Assembly: GCF_021390435.2 (NCBI RefSeq)
Contig: NZ_JAJVCN010000001.1
Span: forward strand, 1-64,000
Source: Kibdelosporangium philippinense
GTDB lineage: Bacteria > Actinomycetota > Actinomycetes > Mycobacteriales > Pseudonocardiaceae
DNA length: 64,000 nt
Direction of reading: 5' to 3'
Shown in pieces: positions 36,217 to 44,961 of this stretch; position 1 is the first letter of the stretch; the number at the start of each line of letters is the position of its first letter. The notes under the pieces were generated by a model. It searched no databases and was not told the origin of the DNA. It saw nothing but the letters and a program-made list of their open reading frames with translations. Made by a program: the position numbers and the translations under genes.

Positions 36217-39200
36217 ATGCCTGACGTGCCGAGGTTGGGATCAGGAATACCGTTGGTCGCGCGCAGCCGGGAGATGACCCGGTTGCGCGCGGCTTTCAGT
36301 CGTTCCTCTGGGGGTACGGCTGGCGCGGTGCTGATCGCTGGGGACGCCGGTATCGGTAAGACTCGGATGGTCGAGGAGATCAGCGCGGTCGCGGCCGGCG
36401 AGGACGCGATCGTGCTGGCCGGGCGCTGCGTCGACGTCGGCGAGACCGGCCTGCCTTACCTGCCGTTCGCCGAAGCGCTCACGCAACTGCGCGGGTTGGG
36501 CCGTGATGACGTGCTCACCAGGCCGGCACTGGGGATGTTGCTGCCGGACCTGGTCGTGTCGAGCCACGAGCCCTCAGAACGCGAGCCGAACCGGTTCGTG
36601 CCGAACTTCGCGCCGTCAATCGGGAAAGTGCAGGGCATGCAGCCGCGGCGCGAGCAGGACATCGCGCAGCTACGCCTGTTCGACGCCGTGCACGGCCTGC
36701 TTGGCGAGCTGGCCGAGGACAACACGGTCGTGCTCGTGATCGAGGATCTGCATTGGGCGGACAGTTCGACGCGCGGCTTGTTGTCTTTCCTGATGAGCAG
36801 GCTACGAACACAGCGGCTGCTCGTGGTGTGTACGTATCGGACAGATGACCTGCACCGCAGGCATCCACTGCGGCCCTTGATCGCCGAGCTGGTCCGACTG
36901 CCCGCGGTGGAACGGCTGGAGTTGTCGGCGTTCGACAAGACGTCCGCGCGCGATTTCGTGGACGCTTTGGGCGAAGGGCTTGTCGACCAGGAGACCGTGC
37001 GTAAGGTCGCCGACCAGTCTGAGGGAAACGCTTTCTTCGCCGAGGAGCTGCTCGCCGCGATCGCCGATGACGAGTCCGGTATTCCGTCGTCGCTCGCGGA
37101 TGTTCTGCTGTCGAGGGTTGAGCGGTTGAGCGAGCCCGCGCAGCAGGTGATCCGGCTGGCGTCGGTCGCCGGGCGGACGGTGAAACACAGCACCCTGCGT
37201 GAAGTCGGTGACCTCGACGACATTCAACTCGAGGAGACGCTGCGCGAAGCCGTGCAGCACCACATCTTCGTGACCGGCGGCGAACAGGTGCACTATTCGT
37301 TCCGGCACGCGCTGATGCGCGAAGCTGTGTACAGTGACCTGTTGCCCGGCGAACGCGTCCGGCTACACGCCGGATATGCGCGGTATCTGAAGGAACGGCT
37401 CGACGAACGCGGCAACTCGGCCGCTTTTGCTTACCACAGCATGGAAAGCAACTCGCTTGCCAACGCGTTGCTCGCCTCGGTGAAGGCCTCGAAGGAAGCC
37501 ACCGACCTCGGAGCGCCAGGGGAGGCGCTGCGGCATCTGGAAACCGCTTTGCGGTTGTGGGATTCCGTTGACGAGGAACACCGTCCTGATGGTGTGACCG
37601 AGTTGCAGTTGCTGCGTAAGGCTTCTTGGTCGGCCGGTACGTCCGGCGATCCTGAGCGCGCGATCGCGTACTCGCGCTCGGCGGTGAAGCTCGCCGACAA
37701 GGAATGCGACCTGGAAGTGAAGGTCGAGGTCCGCCGCAGGCTCGCGCAGACGTTGATGGCGGTCGAAGGTGGCGAGATAGAGGCCAAGGACGTCATCGAA
37801 ACCGCGTGGTCCCATGCCGCCGATTTGCCGCCGAGCTCAACGCGCGCTTGGACTTTGGCGATGTACGCGCGAATCATGCGTGCGGAAAAGGACATGCGGC
37901 GCTGCATTGAATACGCCGAGATGGCCATCACGGACGCGCGTGCGATCGGTGCGATGGGCGCCGAGGCAGACGCGATGACCACGCTCGCGACAGTGTACGA
38001 GACGGCCGGGGAGATCGAGAAGAGCCAGAACCTGCTGCTTGAGGCTGAGCAGCGGGCAGGCGAGGCCGAGGCGCTCACGGTCGGCCTGCGTGCTCGTTTC
38101 TACCACGGTCTCAACCGCTACGAGCTGGGCTTTCTCGACGAGGCAGCGGCCATTCTCGCGGACGGTGTCGAGTTGGCGCGCAGTAATGGGCTGTCGTGGA
38201 GCGACTTCGGCGTCGAGCTGCGGGTCCTGCAGATGCTCAACAACTACGCGAGCGGCAACTGGGACGCCGACGAACCGCCGGAGCAGCCCCGTGGGCGGAT
38301 ATCGAGCGCGATCTCCGCGCGCCTCGCCGCGTGCAGCCTGCAGATCGCGGTGGCCCGCGGCCGTTTCGCCGACGCCGAGCGGCTGCTGACGAATCTGCGC
38401 CCGGAGTGGGAGCGTGAGGTGCAACTGGCGTTGATCTCCGGTTGGGCAGGCGCCGAGCTGGCGATCTGGCGTGGCAAACCGGACGTGGCGATCCAGCGGG
38501 TGACCGAGGCTCTCGAGTACACCACTCGGATCGGTGGCCCGTGGATGACGTTCAACATCAAGTTCGGTGCGATTGGCGCGGCTGCCGCCGCCGATGCCGC
38601 GGCGAAGGCCCGGGTCAAGGGCGAGCCGGTGGCCGAGATCGTCGCCGAGGGTGAGCGCTTCGTTGAGCTGGCCCGCGACACCGCCGAACACCAGGCACCG
38701 CGTACCGGAAAGCTCGGGCCGGACGGCCGGTTCTGGGCTTTGCGAGCCGAGGCCGAGCTGACCAGGCTGCACGGTCGTAGCGACCCCGTGGCCTGGTCCG
38801 CGGTCGTAGCGACCTCGGACTACGGTGCGATCTACGACCACGCGCAGGCCTGCTGGCGCCATGCCGAAGCACTACTCGGCACCGGCCACAGGGATGAGGC
38901 GGCGACTCAGCTCCGGCAGGCTCATGCGGCCGCGGTCCAGCTGGGCGCGAAGCCGCTGCAGGACGCGGTTGCCCAGCTCGCCCGCCGGGCCCGGCTTTCG
39001 CTGACCGAGGATGGGGCTGGACCTCGTGACACGGTGGACCTGTTCACGCCGCGTGAGCAGTCGGTGCTGAAACTGGTGGCGATGGGACAGACGAACCGGC
39101 AGGTCGGCGAGGAGCTGTACATCAGCGAGAAGACGGTGAGCGTGCACCTGTCGCGGATCATGGCGAAGTTGGGCGCCAGTCGACGAGCGGAAGCGGTGGC

Positions 39201-39249
39201 GATCGCCTACGACCGTGGCCTGCTGGACTCAGGCACGGGATCAGACTGA
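36217..39249 (+). CDS. LuxR-family ATP-binding regulator (LAL type)
   Basis: A 1010-residue large ATP-binding regulator. The N-terminal AAA/NACHT-like ATPase has Walker A GDAGIGKT (42-49), Walker B VLVIEDLHWADSS, and a sensor region. A long helical TPR-like middle follows. The C-terminal LuxR DNA-binding domain (about 940-1005) begins LFTPREQSVLKLVAMG and has the recognition helix SEKTVSVHLSRIMAKLGA. LALs commonly activate sugar or antibiotic operons in response to small molecules. The adjacent target candidates are the ABC/FtsX pair 65 bp downstream. All motifs look intact. Confidence 0.93.
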   Translation: MPDVPRLGSGIPLVARSREMTRLRAAFSRSSGGTAGAVLIAGDAGIGKTRMVEEISAVAAGEDAIVLAGRCVDVGETGLPYLPFAEALTQLRGLGRDDVLTRPALGMLLPDLVVSSHEPSEREPNRFVPNFAPSIGKVQGMQPRREQDIAQLRLFDAVHGLLGELAEDNTVVLVIEDLHWADSSTRGLLSFLMSRLRTQRLLVVCTYRTDDLHRRHPLRPLIAELVRLPAVERLELSAFDKTSARDFVDALGEGLVDQETVRKVADQSEGNAFFAEELLAAIADDESGIPSSLADVLLSRVERLSEPAQQVIRLASVAGRTVKHSTLREVGDLDDIQLEETLREAVQHHIFVTGGEQVHYSFRHALMREAVYSDLLPGERVRLHAGYARYLKERLDERGNSAAFAYHSMESNSLANALLASVKASKEATDLGAPGEALRHLETALRLWDSVDEEHRPDGVTELQLLRKASWSAGTSGDPERAIAYSRSAVKLADKECDLEVKVEVRRRLAQTLMAVEGGEIEAKDVIETAWSHAADLPPSSTRAWTLAMYARIMRAEKDMRRCIEYAEMAITDARAIGAMGAEADAMTTLATVYETAGEIEKSQNLLLEAEQRAGEAEALTVGLRARFYHGLNRYELGFLDEAAAILADGVELARSNGLSWSDFGVELRVLQMLNNYASGNWDADEPPEQPRGRISSAISARLAACSLQIAVARGRFADAERLLTNLRPEWEREVQLALISGWAGAELAIWRGKPDVAIQRVTEALEYTTRIGGPWMTFNIKFGAIGAAAAADAAAKARVKGEPVAEIVAEGERFVELARDTAEHQAPRTGKLGPDGRFWALRAEAELTRLHGRSDPVAWSAVVATSDYGAIYDHAQACWRHAEALLGTGHRDEAATQLRQAHAAAVQLGAKPLQDAVAQLARRARLSLTEDGAGPRDTVDLFTPREQSVLKLVAMGQTNRQVGEELYISEKTVSVHLSRIMAKLGASRRAEAVAIAYDRGLLDSGTGSD

Positions 39250-39314
39250 AGTCTGATCCACAACTAGTCTCCGAGCCGATGCCCACAGTGGCGGTCAGCT
39301 TCTAACGTAAAAGC

Positions 39315-40004
39315 ATGTCGGTCGGGGCTGCTGTTCGTGGCGTGGAGCGTGCGCGCGTGTTGCGTGGCGTGGACCTCGACGTACCCAGCGGTCAGCTCAC
39401 CGCGGTCGTGGGCAGATCGGGCGCGGGCAAGACGACCTTGCTCAATTGCGTCGGCGGGCTGGACCGGCCCGACCGCGGGACCGTCCACATCGGAGCCGAC
39501 CGGATCACCGGCCTCGGCGACGCCGCGCTGACGAAGATGCGCCGTGACCGGATCGGATTCGTGTTCCCCACCTGCAGCCTGTTCCCGAAGTTGTCGGTCG
39601 AGCAGAACATCCGGATCGGCCAAGAACTCGGCGGCACCCCGCCCGAGAAACCATGGTTCGACACGGTGGTCAACTCACTGGGGATCTCCCTGCTCCTGAA
39701 CTCCCGCCCAGCCGTACTGACAGCGGAGCAACGACAGCGCGTGGCGTGCGCGCGAGCCTTCGTGAACCACCCGGACATCGTCCTCGCCGACGAACCGACC
39801 TCGGAGTTGAATCGAACCGAATCCGCTGCGCTGTTGGGATTCCTGCGCATGTGGGTCCGCAAACTCGGCCAGTCAGTGCTGCTGGCGACCAAGGACCCTT
39901 ATGTGGCCGCGCACGCGGACCATGTGTTCGTACTCGCCGATGGCCGGATTGCCGGCGAGGTGCACAGGCCAACGGTCGAGTCGGTGCAGGCGGCCCTGCG
40001 ATGA
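39315..40004 (+). CDS. Degenerate MacB/LolD-type ABC ATPase
   Basis: A 229-residue ABC ATPase of the FtsE/MacB group with several key positions changed. Walker A GRSGAGKTT (33-41) and Walker B IVLADEPT are intact. The Q-loop glutamine is Pro85 (FVFPTCS instead of FVFQ); the signature LSGGQ is LTAEQ (135-139); the H-loop histidine is Lys193 (ATKDP instead of THD); the D-loop is SELN. It may bind ATP but is unlikely to hydrolyse it normally. The stop overlaps, as ATGA, the start of a tiny FtsX-like partner. Confidence 0.85.
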   Translation: MSVGAAVRGVERARVLRGVDLDVPSGQLTAVVGRSGAGKTTLLNCVGGLDRPDRGTVHIGADRITGLGDAALTKMRRDRIGFVFPTCSLFPKLSVEQNIRIGQELGGTPPEKPWFDTVVNSLGISLLLNSRPAVLTAEQRQRVACARAFVNHPDIVLADEPTSELNRTESAALLGFLRMWVRKLGQSVLLATKDPYVAAHADHVFVLADGRIAGEVHRPTVESVQAALR

Positions 40005-40447
40005 ACGTGCACCCCGTCCACGCGGGCAAAAACATGGGAGCGGGTGCAGTGCTGTCCTGCATCCTGGCCATCGCAACACTGATCCTGATGACCATCGGCC
40101 GCGTAAGCGCCTGGGCCCTGGTACCCATGATCGTGCTGACCGAGTGCGTGGTGTACAAGGCTTTCGCCTCGACAGTACGCCACCGGCGTCGGGACGTGGC
40201 GCTGTTGCGATGCTTTGGTGCGAGCAGAGCGCAAGTGTTCAACGGGATACTGGCCGAAGCGGCATGGCTCGGCGTGATCGGAGCTGTGGCGGGTTTGGGC
40301 GGAGTCTTGTTCCTGCTGAACATCCTTCGCTTCGAGACGTCGGTCGCGGCGTTGTTCATCGGAGCGATCGGCGCAGTACTGGCCGCAGTGGTCCCCGCGA
40401 TCAGAGCAAGCAAGATCCCACCAAGCGGACCATCCACAGTGGCCTAA
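40001..40447 (+). CDS. Miniature FtsX-like membrane protein
   Basis: A 148-residue protein with three to four transmembrane helices. RRRDVALLRCFGASRAQVF matches the coupling-helix region of FtsX/MacB permeases (RREIALLRALGAS), followed by two C-terminal helices. The large periplasmic domain and first half of a normal permease are missing. It is coupled to the degenerate ATPase by an ATGA overlap. The pair could be a decaying remnant or a domesticated signalling unit; the frame itself is intact. Confidence 0.75.
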   Translation: MNVHPVHAGKNMGAGAVLSCILAIATLILMTIGRVSAWALVPMIVLTECVVYKAFASTVRHRRRDVALLRCFGASRAQVFNGILAEAAWLGVIGAVAGLGGVLFLLNILRFETSVAALFIGAIGAVLAAVVPAIRASKIPPSGPSTVA

Positions 40448-40800
40448 GCAACGGGACGATATAGATCCTGGACATGACAGCCCAAGCACGCGACGGTGAG
40501 AGCGCTCTCGCAAGCTGAGGAACGAAGGCGGCCGAAATACCTCCCGAGGAAATCGCCCACCCATAGCTCGCCTTCCCGGACCTCCTGGTGGAGGGAAGGC
40601 CCGGGGCACTAGGTGGCTGGACGGATCGGGTAGCCCGGTCAGCGAAATCCACGTTCCGGCATGCCGTGTCCACCTTTGCGACACAGTGAAACGCACTTTC
40701 CTGCACCCTGAGTTCGACGCGCCGGGACCTAAGGTGCCCTTGATGTGGGTCTTGGGCGGGCATGGTCCGATAGTGGCGCCCCAGTGGCCGCTGCCTCTGG
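40448..40800. other. Gene-free region with LacI-type palindrome
   Basis: 353 bp between the FtsX-like stop and the LacI stop. No coding frame is supported. It holds GAGAGCGCTCTC at 40498-40509 (listed separately) and a GC-rich stem around 40574-40605 (CTTCCCGG to GGGAAGG). The stretch 40686-40750 resembles decayed intergenic repeats of this bacterial group but no fold was established. Confidence 0.5.
40498..40509. promoter_or_regulatory. LacI-family operator-like palindrome
   Basis: GAGAGCGCTCTC is a perfect 12-bp palindrome with the central CG typical of LacI-family operators (compare CebR-type GGGAGCGCTCCC). It lies about 290 bp beyond the 3' end of the LacI gene and downstream of the FtsX-like gene, not in front of any intact gene. 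Confidence 0.55.
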
Positions 40801-41844
40801 TCAGGCGGATTCTCGGCGGACTAGCTGTACCGGCAGGATTTCCCGTTTCCGGACCGAGCCGCCGTCAATCAATACCGTCAGGTTCGCGATCATCTTGCGC
40901 ACCTGGTCCCCAAGGTCCTGACGGACCGTCGTCAACGGTGGGTCAGCATGGGGCGCGATCATCGAGTTGTCATCGAACCCGACAACGGCCACATCATCCG
41001 GAACCCGGCGGTTGGCCTCACGCAAAGCCTGCAGGCAACCCACAGCCATCAGGTCATTGGCCGCGAACACCCCGTCAAGCTTGGGCACGCGATGCAGTAG
41101 CAGGTTCATCGCGTGATAGCCGCCCTCGCGCGTGTAATCACCCGACTCCGTCAAATGCGTGAGCTCCGCGTCTCCGGCATTGGTCGCACGGATCCAACCC
41201 GCCAGCCTGTCACGTGAGGAAAGCTCGTCATCCGGACCCGTGACGGACACAACGGTCTTACGTCCCATGTGCAACAGATGCTCGGTTGCTAGGTACCCGC
41301 CACCTTCATTGTCACTGTCGACCGTGTAGAGGCCGCGCAATGAACCCCAAGGGCGTCCACCGAACACGCATGGCAAATGCAGCTTGCGCACGGTCGTTGG
41401 CAACGGGTCGTCTTGGTGTGGGGCGAACAGCAGGGCCCCATCTACGTGTCCGCCGCGCAGGAAGCGTTCGGCGCGGCCGTGGGAGCCTTCGCCTAGGCCG
41501 AGCATCAGTACCAACTGGGTGTCTATAAGGGCGAGTTCGCTTGCGGCCGCCCTTACCAGTGTGCCGAAGTGGGGGTCGTTGAAGACCTTCGCTTGTGGCT
41601 CCGACACCACCATTGCTATGGCGCCGGTTCGGCGGGTTACGAGGGTGCGCGCTGCTTGGTTCGGTTGGTAGCCGAGCTGTTGGGCTGCCGCTGTGACGGC
41701 TTCGTGGGCTTCTGGGCTTACCCGGGGCGACGAGTTGAGCACGCGTGATGCTGTCGCTCGGGAAACCCCCGCTACGGCGGCGACATCCTCGAGAGTGGGG
41801 CGTGCACCAGTGAGCGGTCGACCGGCCACCTGAATTCCTCCCAT
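40801..41844 (-). CDS. LacI-family transcriptional regulator
   Basis: A 347-residue sugar-type repressor. The N-terminal HTH reads TLEDVAAVAGVSRATASRVLN, followed by the hinge RTLVTRRTGAIAMVV and a periplasmic-binding-protein-like effector domain with FAANDLMAVGCLQAL and DVAVVGFDD. Full length and intact. No sugar-uptake or glycosidase gene is adjacent, so its regulon is unclear; the damaged chitinase 5 kb away and the orphan palindrome at 40498 are candidates. An in-frame GTG five codons in is a possible alternative start. Confidence 0.93.
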   Translation of the reverse strand: MGGIQVAGRPLTGARPTLEDVAAVAGVSRATASRVLNSSPRVSPEAHEAVTAAAQQLGYQPNQAARTLVTRRTGAIAMVVSEPQAKVFNDPHFGTLVRAAASELALIDTQLVLMLGLGEGSHGRAERFLRGGHVDGALLFAPHQDDPLPTTVRKLHLPCVFGGRPWGSLRGLYTVDSDNEGGGYLATEHLLHMGRKTVVSVTGPDDELSSRDRLAGWIRATNAGDAELTHLTESGDYTREGGYHAMNLLLHRVPKLDGVFAANDLMAVGCLQALREANRRVPDDVAVVGFDDNSMIAPHADPPLTTVRQDLGDQVRKMIANLTVLIDGGSVRKREILPVQLVRRESA

Positions 41845-41852
41845 GTCCGCCT

Positions 41853-41878
41853 CGTACCAGCCAGCCTAGCCTGGTACG
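41853..41878. promoter_or_regulatory. 8-bp inverted repeat upstream of LacI gene
   Basis: CGTACCAG (41853-41860) and CTGGTACG (41871-41878) are perfect inverted arms 10 nt apart, 9 bp before the LacI start and 22 bp after the ACT-GNAT stop. It could be an autoregulatory operator or a weak terminator; there is no T-tract. Confidence 0.4.
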
Positions 41879-41899
41879 GCGCCGACGCTGTGGAGGCTG

Positions 41900-42943
41900 T
41901 CAGCGCGTCCTGATCTCCTCGGAAGCGCTCCCATCCACCGTCAGTCCGAGGCGGAGCATGCCCTGTTCCTGCCTGGTTGACACCGGGATCCCCGCACGCA
42001 GCGCCGCCCGCTCGAACCCCGACTCGCCAGGCAGGCACCATGCGACCAGTTCACGGTGTCCTTCCGCGCGTGCGGTACCTGCCAACCGGCGCAGCAACGC
42101 GGTGCCGATTCCCTTCCGCTGCCAGGAATCCTCGATCAACAACGACACCTCGGCCTCTTCCAGGCGCGTGGTACGGATCAGCTGGCCGATCCCGATGACC
42201 TCGTGTCCGCACACCGCCAACAACGTACGACCGCGCGGCGGCGTCAGCAGGCGGTGCACCAACCGCCGTGGCAACACCCGTACGCCGGAGTGATACCGCG
42301 CGAACAACGTCCGTGCCGAGCACCGCGCGTGCAGCGAGGACACGGCATCCAGGTCATCGATGCTGCCGCTACGCAGCACAACCCCGGCACCGTCCGACGT
42401 AATGACGGCGGAGGGCGGGTCCGGTGGCGTTGTGAGCATCGCGGCGAATACAGCGGCACGTGCCAGTTCGACGTCGGTGAACGGCGCCCAACCGCGTCGT
42501 GCGGCGACGGTCAGGTCGTCGCCCAGCGAGATGATCGCGCGGTGGCCACCGTCCAGCACCTCGCCGGGCGTGCCCATCTCGAAGGCAACGGAGTCTGCGG
42601 CGAGCAGCACTCGCAGCGCCTCAGGCGCGGCGCACGGGTCTTCCAAGGCAAGAGTCGCCGCACGAAGCGCCGCAGTCGGTGGGTCGACGAGGTCACGGAC
42701 GTCCGCTGCCGTGATGCCGAGGCATTTGCCGCCTTCCGCTCGGATCTCCCTGACCAGTTCGGCCGGTGGGACGTCCGGCGCTGCTTTGATGACCAGCTCG
42801 TCCACCACTCCCGATGGCACCGGCAGGATCGAGAGCGCGAGGACGTTGCAGTCTCGGGCGGCCAGCCGGGTGGTGATCCGAGCGAGCACACCCGGTGCGT
42901 CGTCGAGTTCGACGCGCAGCCGCCATGTGTGGGTTTCGGTCAT
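41900..42943 (-). CDS. ACT-GNAT amino-acid-regulated acetyltransferase
   Basis: A 347-residue protein joining an N-terminal ACT domain (WRLRVELDDAPGVLARITTRLAARDCNV, shown here in part) to a C-terminal GNAT domain with the acetyl-CoA loop SWQRKGIGTALLRRL. The same architecture occurs in actinobacterial protein lysine acetyltransferases (AAPatA type; Micromonospora example) that acetylate acyl-CoA synthetases and are controlled by amino acids bound to the ACT domain. The target here is not known. ATG at 42943 is chosen because the ACT homology starts at once; a longer frame to 43366 is unsupported. Confidence 0.87.
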   Translation of the reverse strand: MTETHTWRLRVELDDAPGVLARITTRLAARDCNVLALSILPVPSGVVDELVIKAAPDVPPAELVREIRAEGGKCLGITAADVRDLVDPPTAALRAATLALEDPCAAPEALRVLLAADSVAFEMGTPGEVLDGGHRAIISLGDDLTVAARRGWAPFTDVELARAAVFAAMLTTPPDPPSAVITSDGAGVVLRSGSIDDLDAVSSLHARCSARTLFARYHSGVRVLPRRLVHRLLTPPRGRTLLAVCGHEVIGIGQLIRTTRLEEAEVSLLIEDSWQRKGIGTALLRRLAGTARAEGHRELVAWCLPGESGFERAALRAGIPVSTRQEQGMLRLGLTVDGSASEEIRTR

Positions 42944-43124
42944 GCCCACAGGCTTGCCGCGTGGTGTTGCCGGGGTGTTTCCACGAGGTGAGAGTGGTGT
43001 GAGAGCTGTACCTGAGCCGAAACGGCATTCGCGGCGCCCGATGGGCTGCCCTTTCGGGCCGTCAGAACTCGCCAGCCACCCCCTAACGTGACGGAGGCTC
43101 AACTTTCGCGCGCTAGGGGTGGTC

Positions 43125-43592
43125 ATGGCCGTCCGGTACACGCTGCCCGATACACCGATCGCGGCGGCGTCGGCCGATATTGGGCACGTTGCGGTGGATC
43201 TCGCGTTGACCCTCAGCGGGCACGTCATGGTCACGTCCACGTCGAGCGACGACGTCCGGCCGGTGCTCAACCGGATCAGCGAAAGCGTCTTCATCAGCGG
43301 TCTCGGCACCGAGGCGCCCAGCGTGACCTGTCCGGCGAAACATCGGTTCACGCAGGTGGAGAGCACTTTCGAGCAGCCGGCGACGATGGTTTTCAGCGGC
43401 GTCAGCGTGATCGACTTCGGTCAGGACGGCGTCGACGTGATCGGTGACGTCGAGTACAAGCTGGCGGTCACGGTCACACCACACAACCGCGAGCTGGAGC
43501 CTCAGAAAGACGCGGACCAGTGGTTTTCCCGCAATGGCGGCACGCTGGCGTCCATCGGCGCGATCGTGCTGATCGGCCAGGGTGTCGGCTAA
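43125..43592 (+). CDS. Hypothetical protein (155 aa)
   Basis: A 155-residue protein beginning MAVRYTLPDTPIAAASADIG, mostly beta-strand-like, with a C-terminal hydrophobic GAIVLIGQGVG. No signal peptide and no family recognised. GGGGTGG lies before the ATG. It converges with the DUF4255 gene with a 4-bp overlap, so a functional link is possible but unproven. Confidence 0.6.
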   Translation: MAVRYTLPDTPIAAASADIGHVAVDLALTLSGHVMVTSTSSDDVRPVLNRISESVFISGLGTEAPSVTCPAKHRFTQVESTFEQPATMVFSGVSVIDFGQDGVDVIGDVEYKLAVTVTPHNRELEPQKDADQWFSRNGGTLASIGAIVLIGQGVG

Positions 43593-44083
43593 GGCGTTTC
43601 CCAGACCCGTCGGGGGCCCTTACGCATGGCCGTGGTCGGTTCCGGCAGCATCGGCACGCTGACGTTCATCACGAAAGCCGCCCGCGCGGGCATCCCCAGG
43701 CTCGTCCACAAGGAGCCGGGTCCGGTGTTGGCGATTTTGAGGTACACCGGCTGCTTGGTGACCGCGAGCGTCGAGGACATGCATTCCTCGGGCAGTGTGC
43801 CGGTGAACATCGCGGTCCGCAGTGCCCGGTCGAGTAACCGATGCTCCTCGTGGATTTTCTCGGCCCTGGCCGTGACCAGGTAGGAGAGCTCGCAGCGGCG
43901 GATCGGTTCGCCTTGAGGTGGCGCCCCCGTGTCGTCCTGTAAGCCGAACAGGAACAGGTCGATGGTGTTCGACGGCCGCTCGGTCTGCCACGTCGGTTTC
44001 GGCGGATCCAGCCGGACGACCGTGCCCTCCGGCATCTGCCTGCCGAACAGCTTGCACAGCGCGTCGTCCACTTCTGTGATCAC
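43589..44083 (-). CDS. DUF4255 (Pvc16-like) protein, orphan
   Basis: About 164 residues, resembling the DUF4255/Pvc16 N-terminal domain found in extracellular contractile injection systems, where the protein caps the tail tube. Landmarks are VITEVDDALCKLF, TIDLFLFGLQDD, CELSYLVTARAEKIHEEHRLLDRAL and WTSLGMPARAAFVMNV. No sheath, tube, baseplate or ATPase gene is in this window, so it is isolated. The start is uncertain: GTG at 44083 is used; TTG at 44119 would add 12 residues. A terminator separates it from the regulator gene upstream. Confidence 0.7.
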   Translation of the reverse strand: MITEVDDALCKLFGRQMPEGTVVRLDPPKPTWQTERPSNTIDLFLFGLQDDTGAPPQGEPIRRCELSYLVTARAEKIHEEHRLLDRALRTAMFTGTLPEECMSSTLAVTKQPVYLKIANTGPGSLWTSLGMPARAAFVMNVSVPMLPEPTTAMRKGPRRVWETP

Positions 44084-44182
44084 ACCGTCGAGTGTCCAGT
44101 TCGGGACAGTCCCGCCCAAGGGGTGAGCGCCCGCCTGAAAGGGTGCTCCGGGTTGCCCGAAGAGGCGACGGCCGCGGATACG

Positions 44183-44210
44183 AAAAAGCCCCGCCGGAGC
44201 GGGGCTTTTT
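44183..44210 (-). terminator. Rho-independent terminator
   Basis: AAAAAGCCCCG (44183-44193) pairs with CGGGGCTTTTT (44200-44210) around CCGGAG. It is a GC stem flanked by A and T runs, so it works in both directions. It lies 15 bp after the stop of the LuxR-type regulator and isolates it from the DUF4255 gene. Confidence 0.95.
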
Positions 44211-44225
44211 CCGTGAATCGGTGAC

Positions 44226-44858
44226 TCAGATCAGGCCTTCACGAAGGGCGTACGCCACCGCGTGCGACCGGTTGCGCAGCTGGAAGCGGTTCGTCACGTC
44301 GTGCAGGATGCTCTTGACCGTGCGCTGCGAGTAGCACAGCTGGTCGGCGATTTCCTTTGTGGACAGTCCATTGGCGACCAGCTTGAGCACCTCGGTCTCC
44401 CGGTTGGTGATACCGGCCAGGTGCAGGCCACGCGGCTCGAGAACGTGCCGCTGCAGCCGGGAAACCCGGTTGAGCAGGCGGCCAAGCAGGTCCGGCGGCA
44501 ACGCGCCTTCACCGGCGGCCGCGGCCTTCACCAGGCGCACCAACACATCCGGTGTGGTCTCGGAGCGCCGCGCGACCGCGCAGACACCGCCTTCGACGGC
44601 CGTGAGGATCTCGGTGTCCTCCAGTTCACCCGCGATCAGCACGATCCGGGTGAAGCCACGGACCTGCAGCGTGCGCAGCAGCTGGCTGCCGCGCTCGTCG
44701 AACCGGTCGGTGACAACCAAAGCGACGGCCTCCGGGGTGGCGGAGTCCTCGTCGACCAGCCAGATCTCCGGACGGGTCCGCAGGGCCATGTGCACGCCGT
44801 TCTGCAGAATCGGGTCGGTGGCGCGGACGACAACAGGAGTGCGGCGCTGCTCGTGCAT
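44226..44858 (-). CDS. LuxR-type regulator with atypical receiver
   Basis: A 210-residue NarL/LuxR-type regulator. The N-terminal receiver-like domain starts PVVVRATDPILQNGV and lacks the usual acidic pair (Arg-Ala-Thr-Asp instead of Asp-Asp), so classical phosphorylation is doubtful. The C-terminal HTH has ITNRETEVLKLVANGLSTKEIA and SQRTVKSILHDVTNRF. A strong purine-rich RBS (GGGGAGAGAGAAG) precedes the ATG at 44858. A DosR-like palindrome lies 104 bp upstream. It is ended by a clear terminator. Confidence 0.88.
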   Translation of the reverse strand: MHEQRRTPVVVRATDPILQNGVHMALRTRPEIWLVDEDSATPEAVALVVTDRFDERGSQLLRTLQVRGFTRIVLIAGELEDTEILTAVEGGVCAVARRSETTPDVLVRLVKAAAAGEGALPPDLLGRLLNRVSRLQRHVLEPRGLHLAGITNRETEVLKLVANGLSTKEIADQLCYSQRTVKSILHDVTNRFQLRNRSHAVAYALREGLI

Positions 44859-44961
44859 TTCTTCTCTCTCCCCGCTGAAGTGACGGACGTCCCCAATTCG
44901 TCCGGCACATCTTGAACTTTCGGCTGCACACACCTTGCCCGAAGGGGCGTCCCGGCCACAT

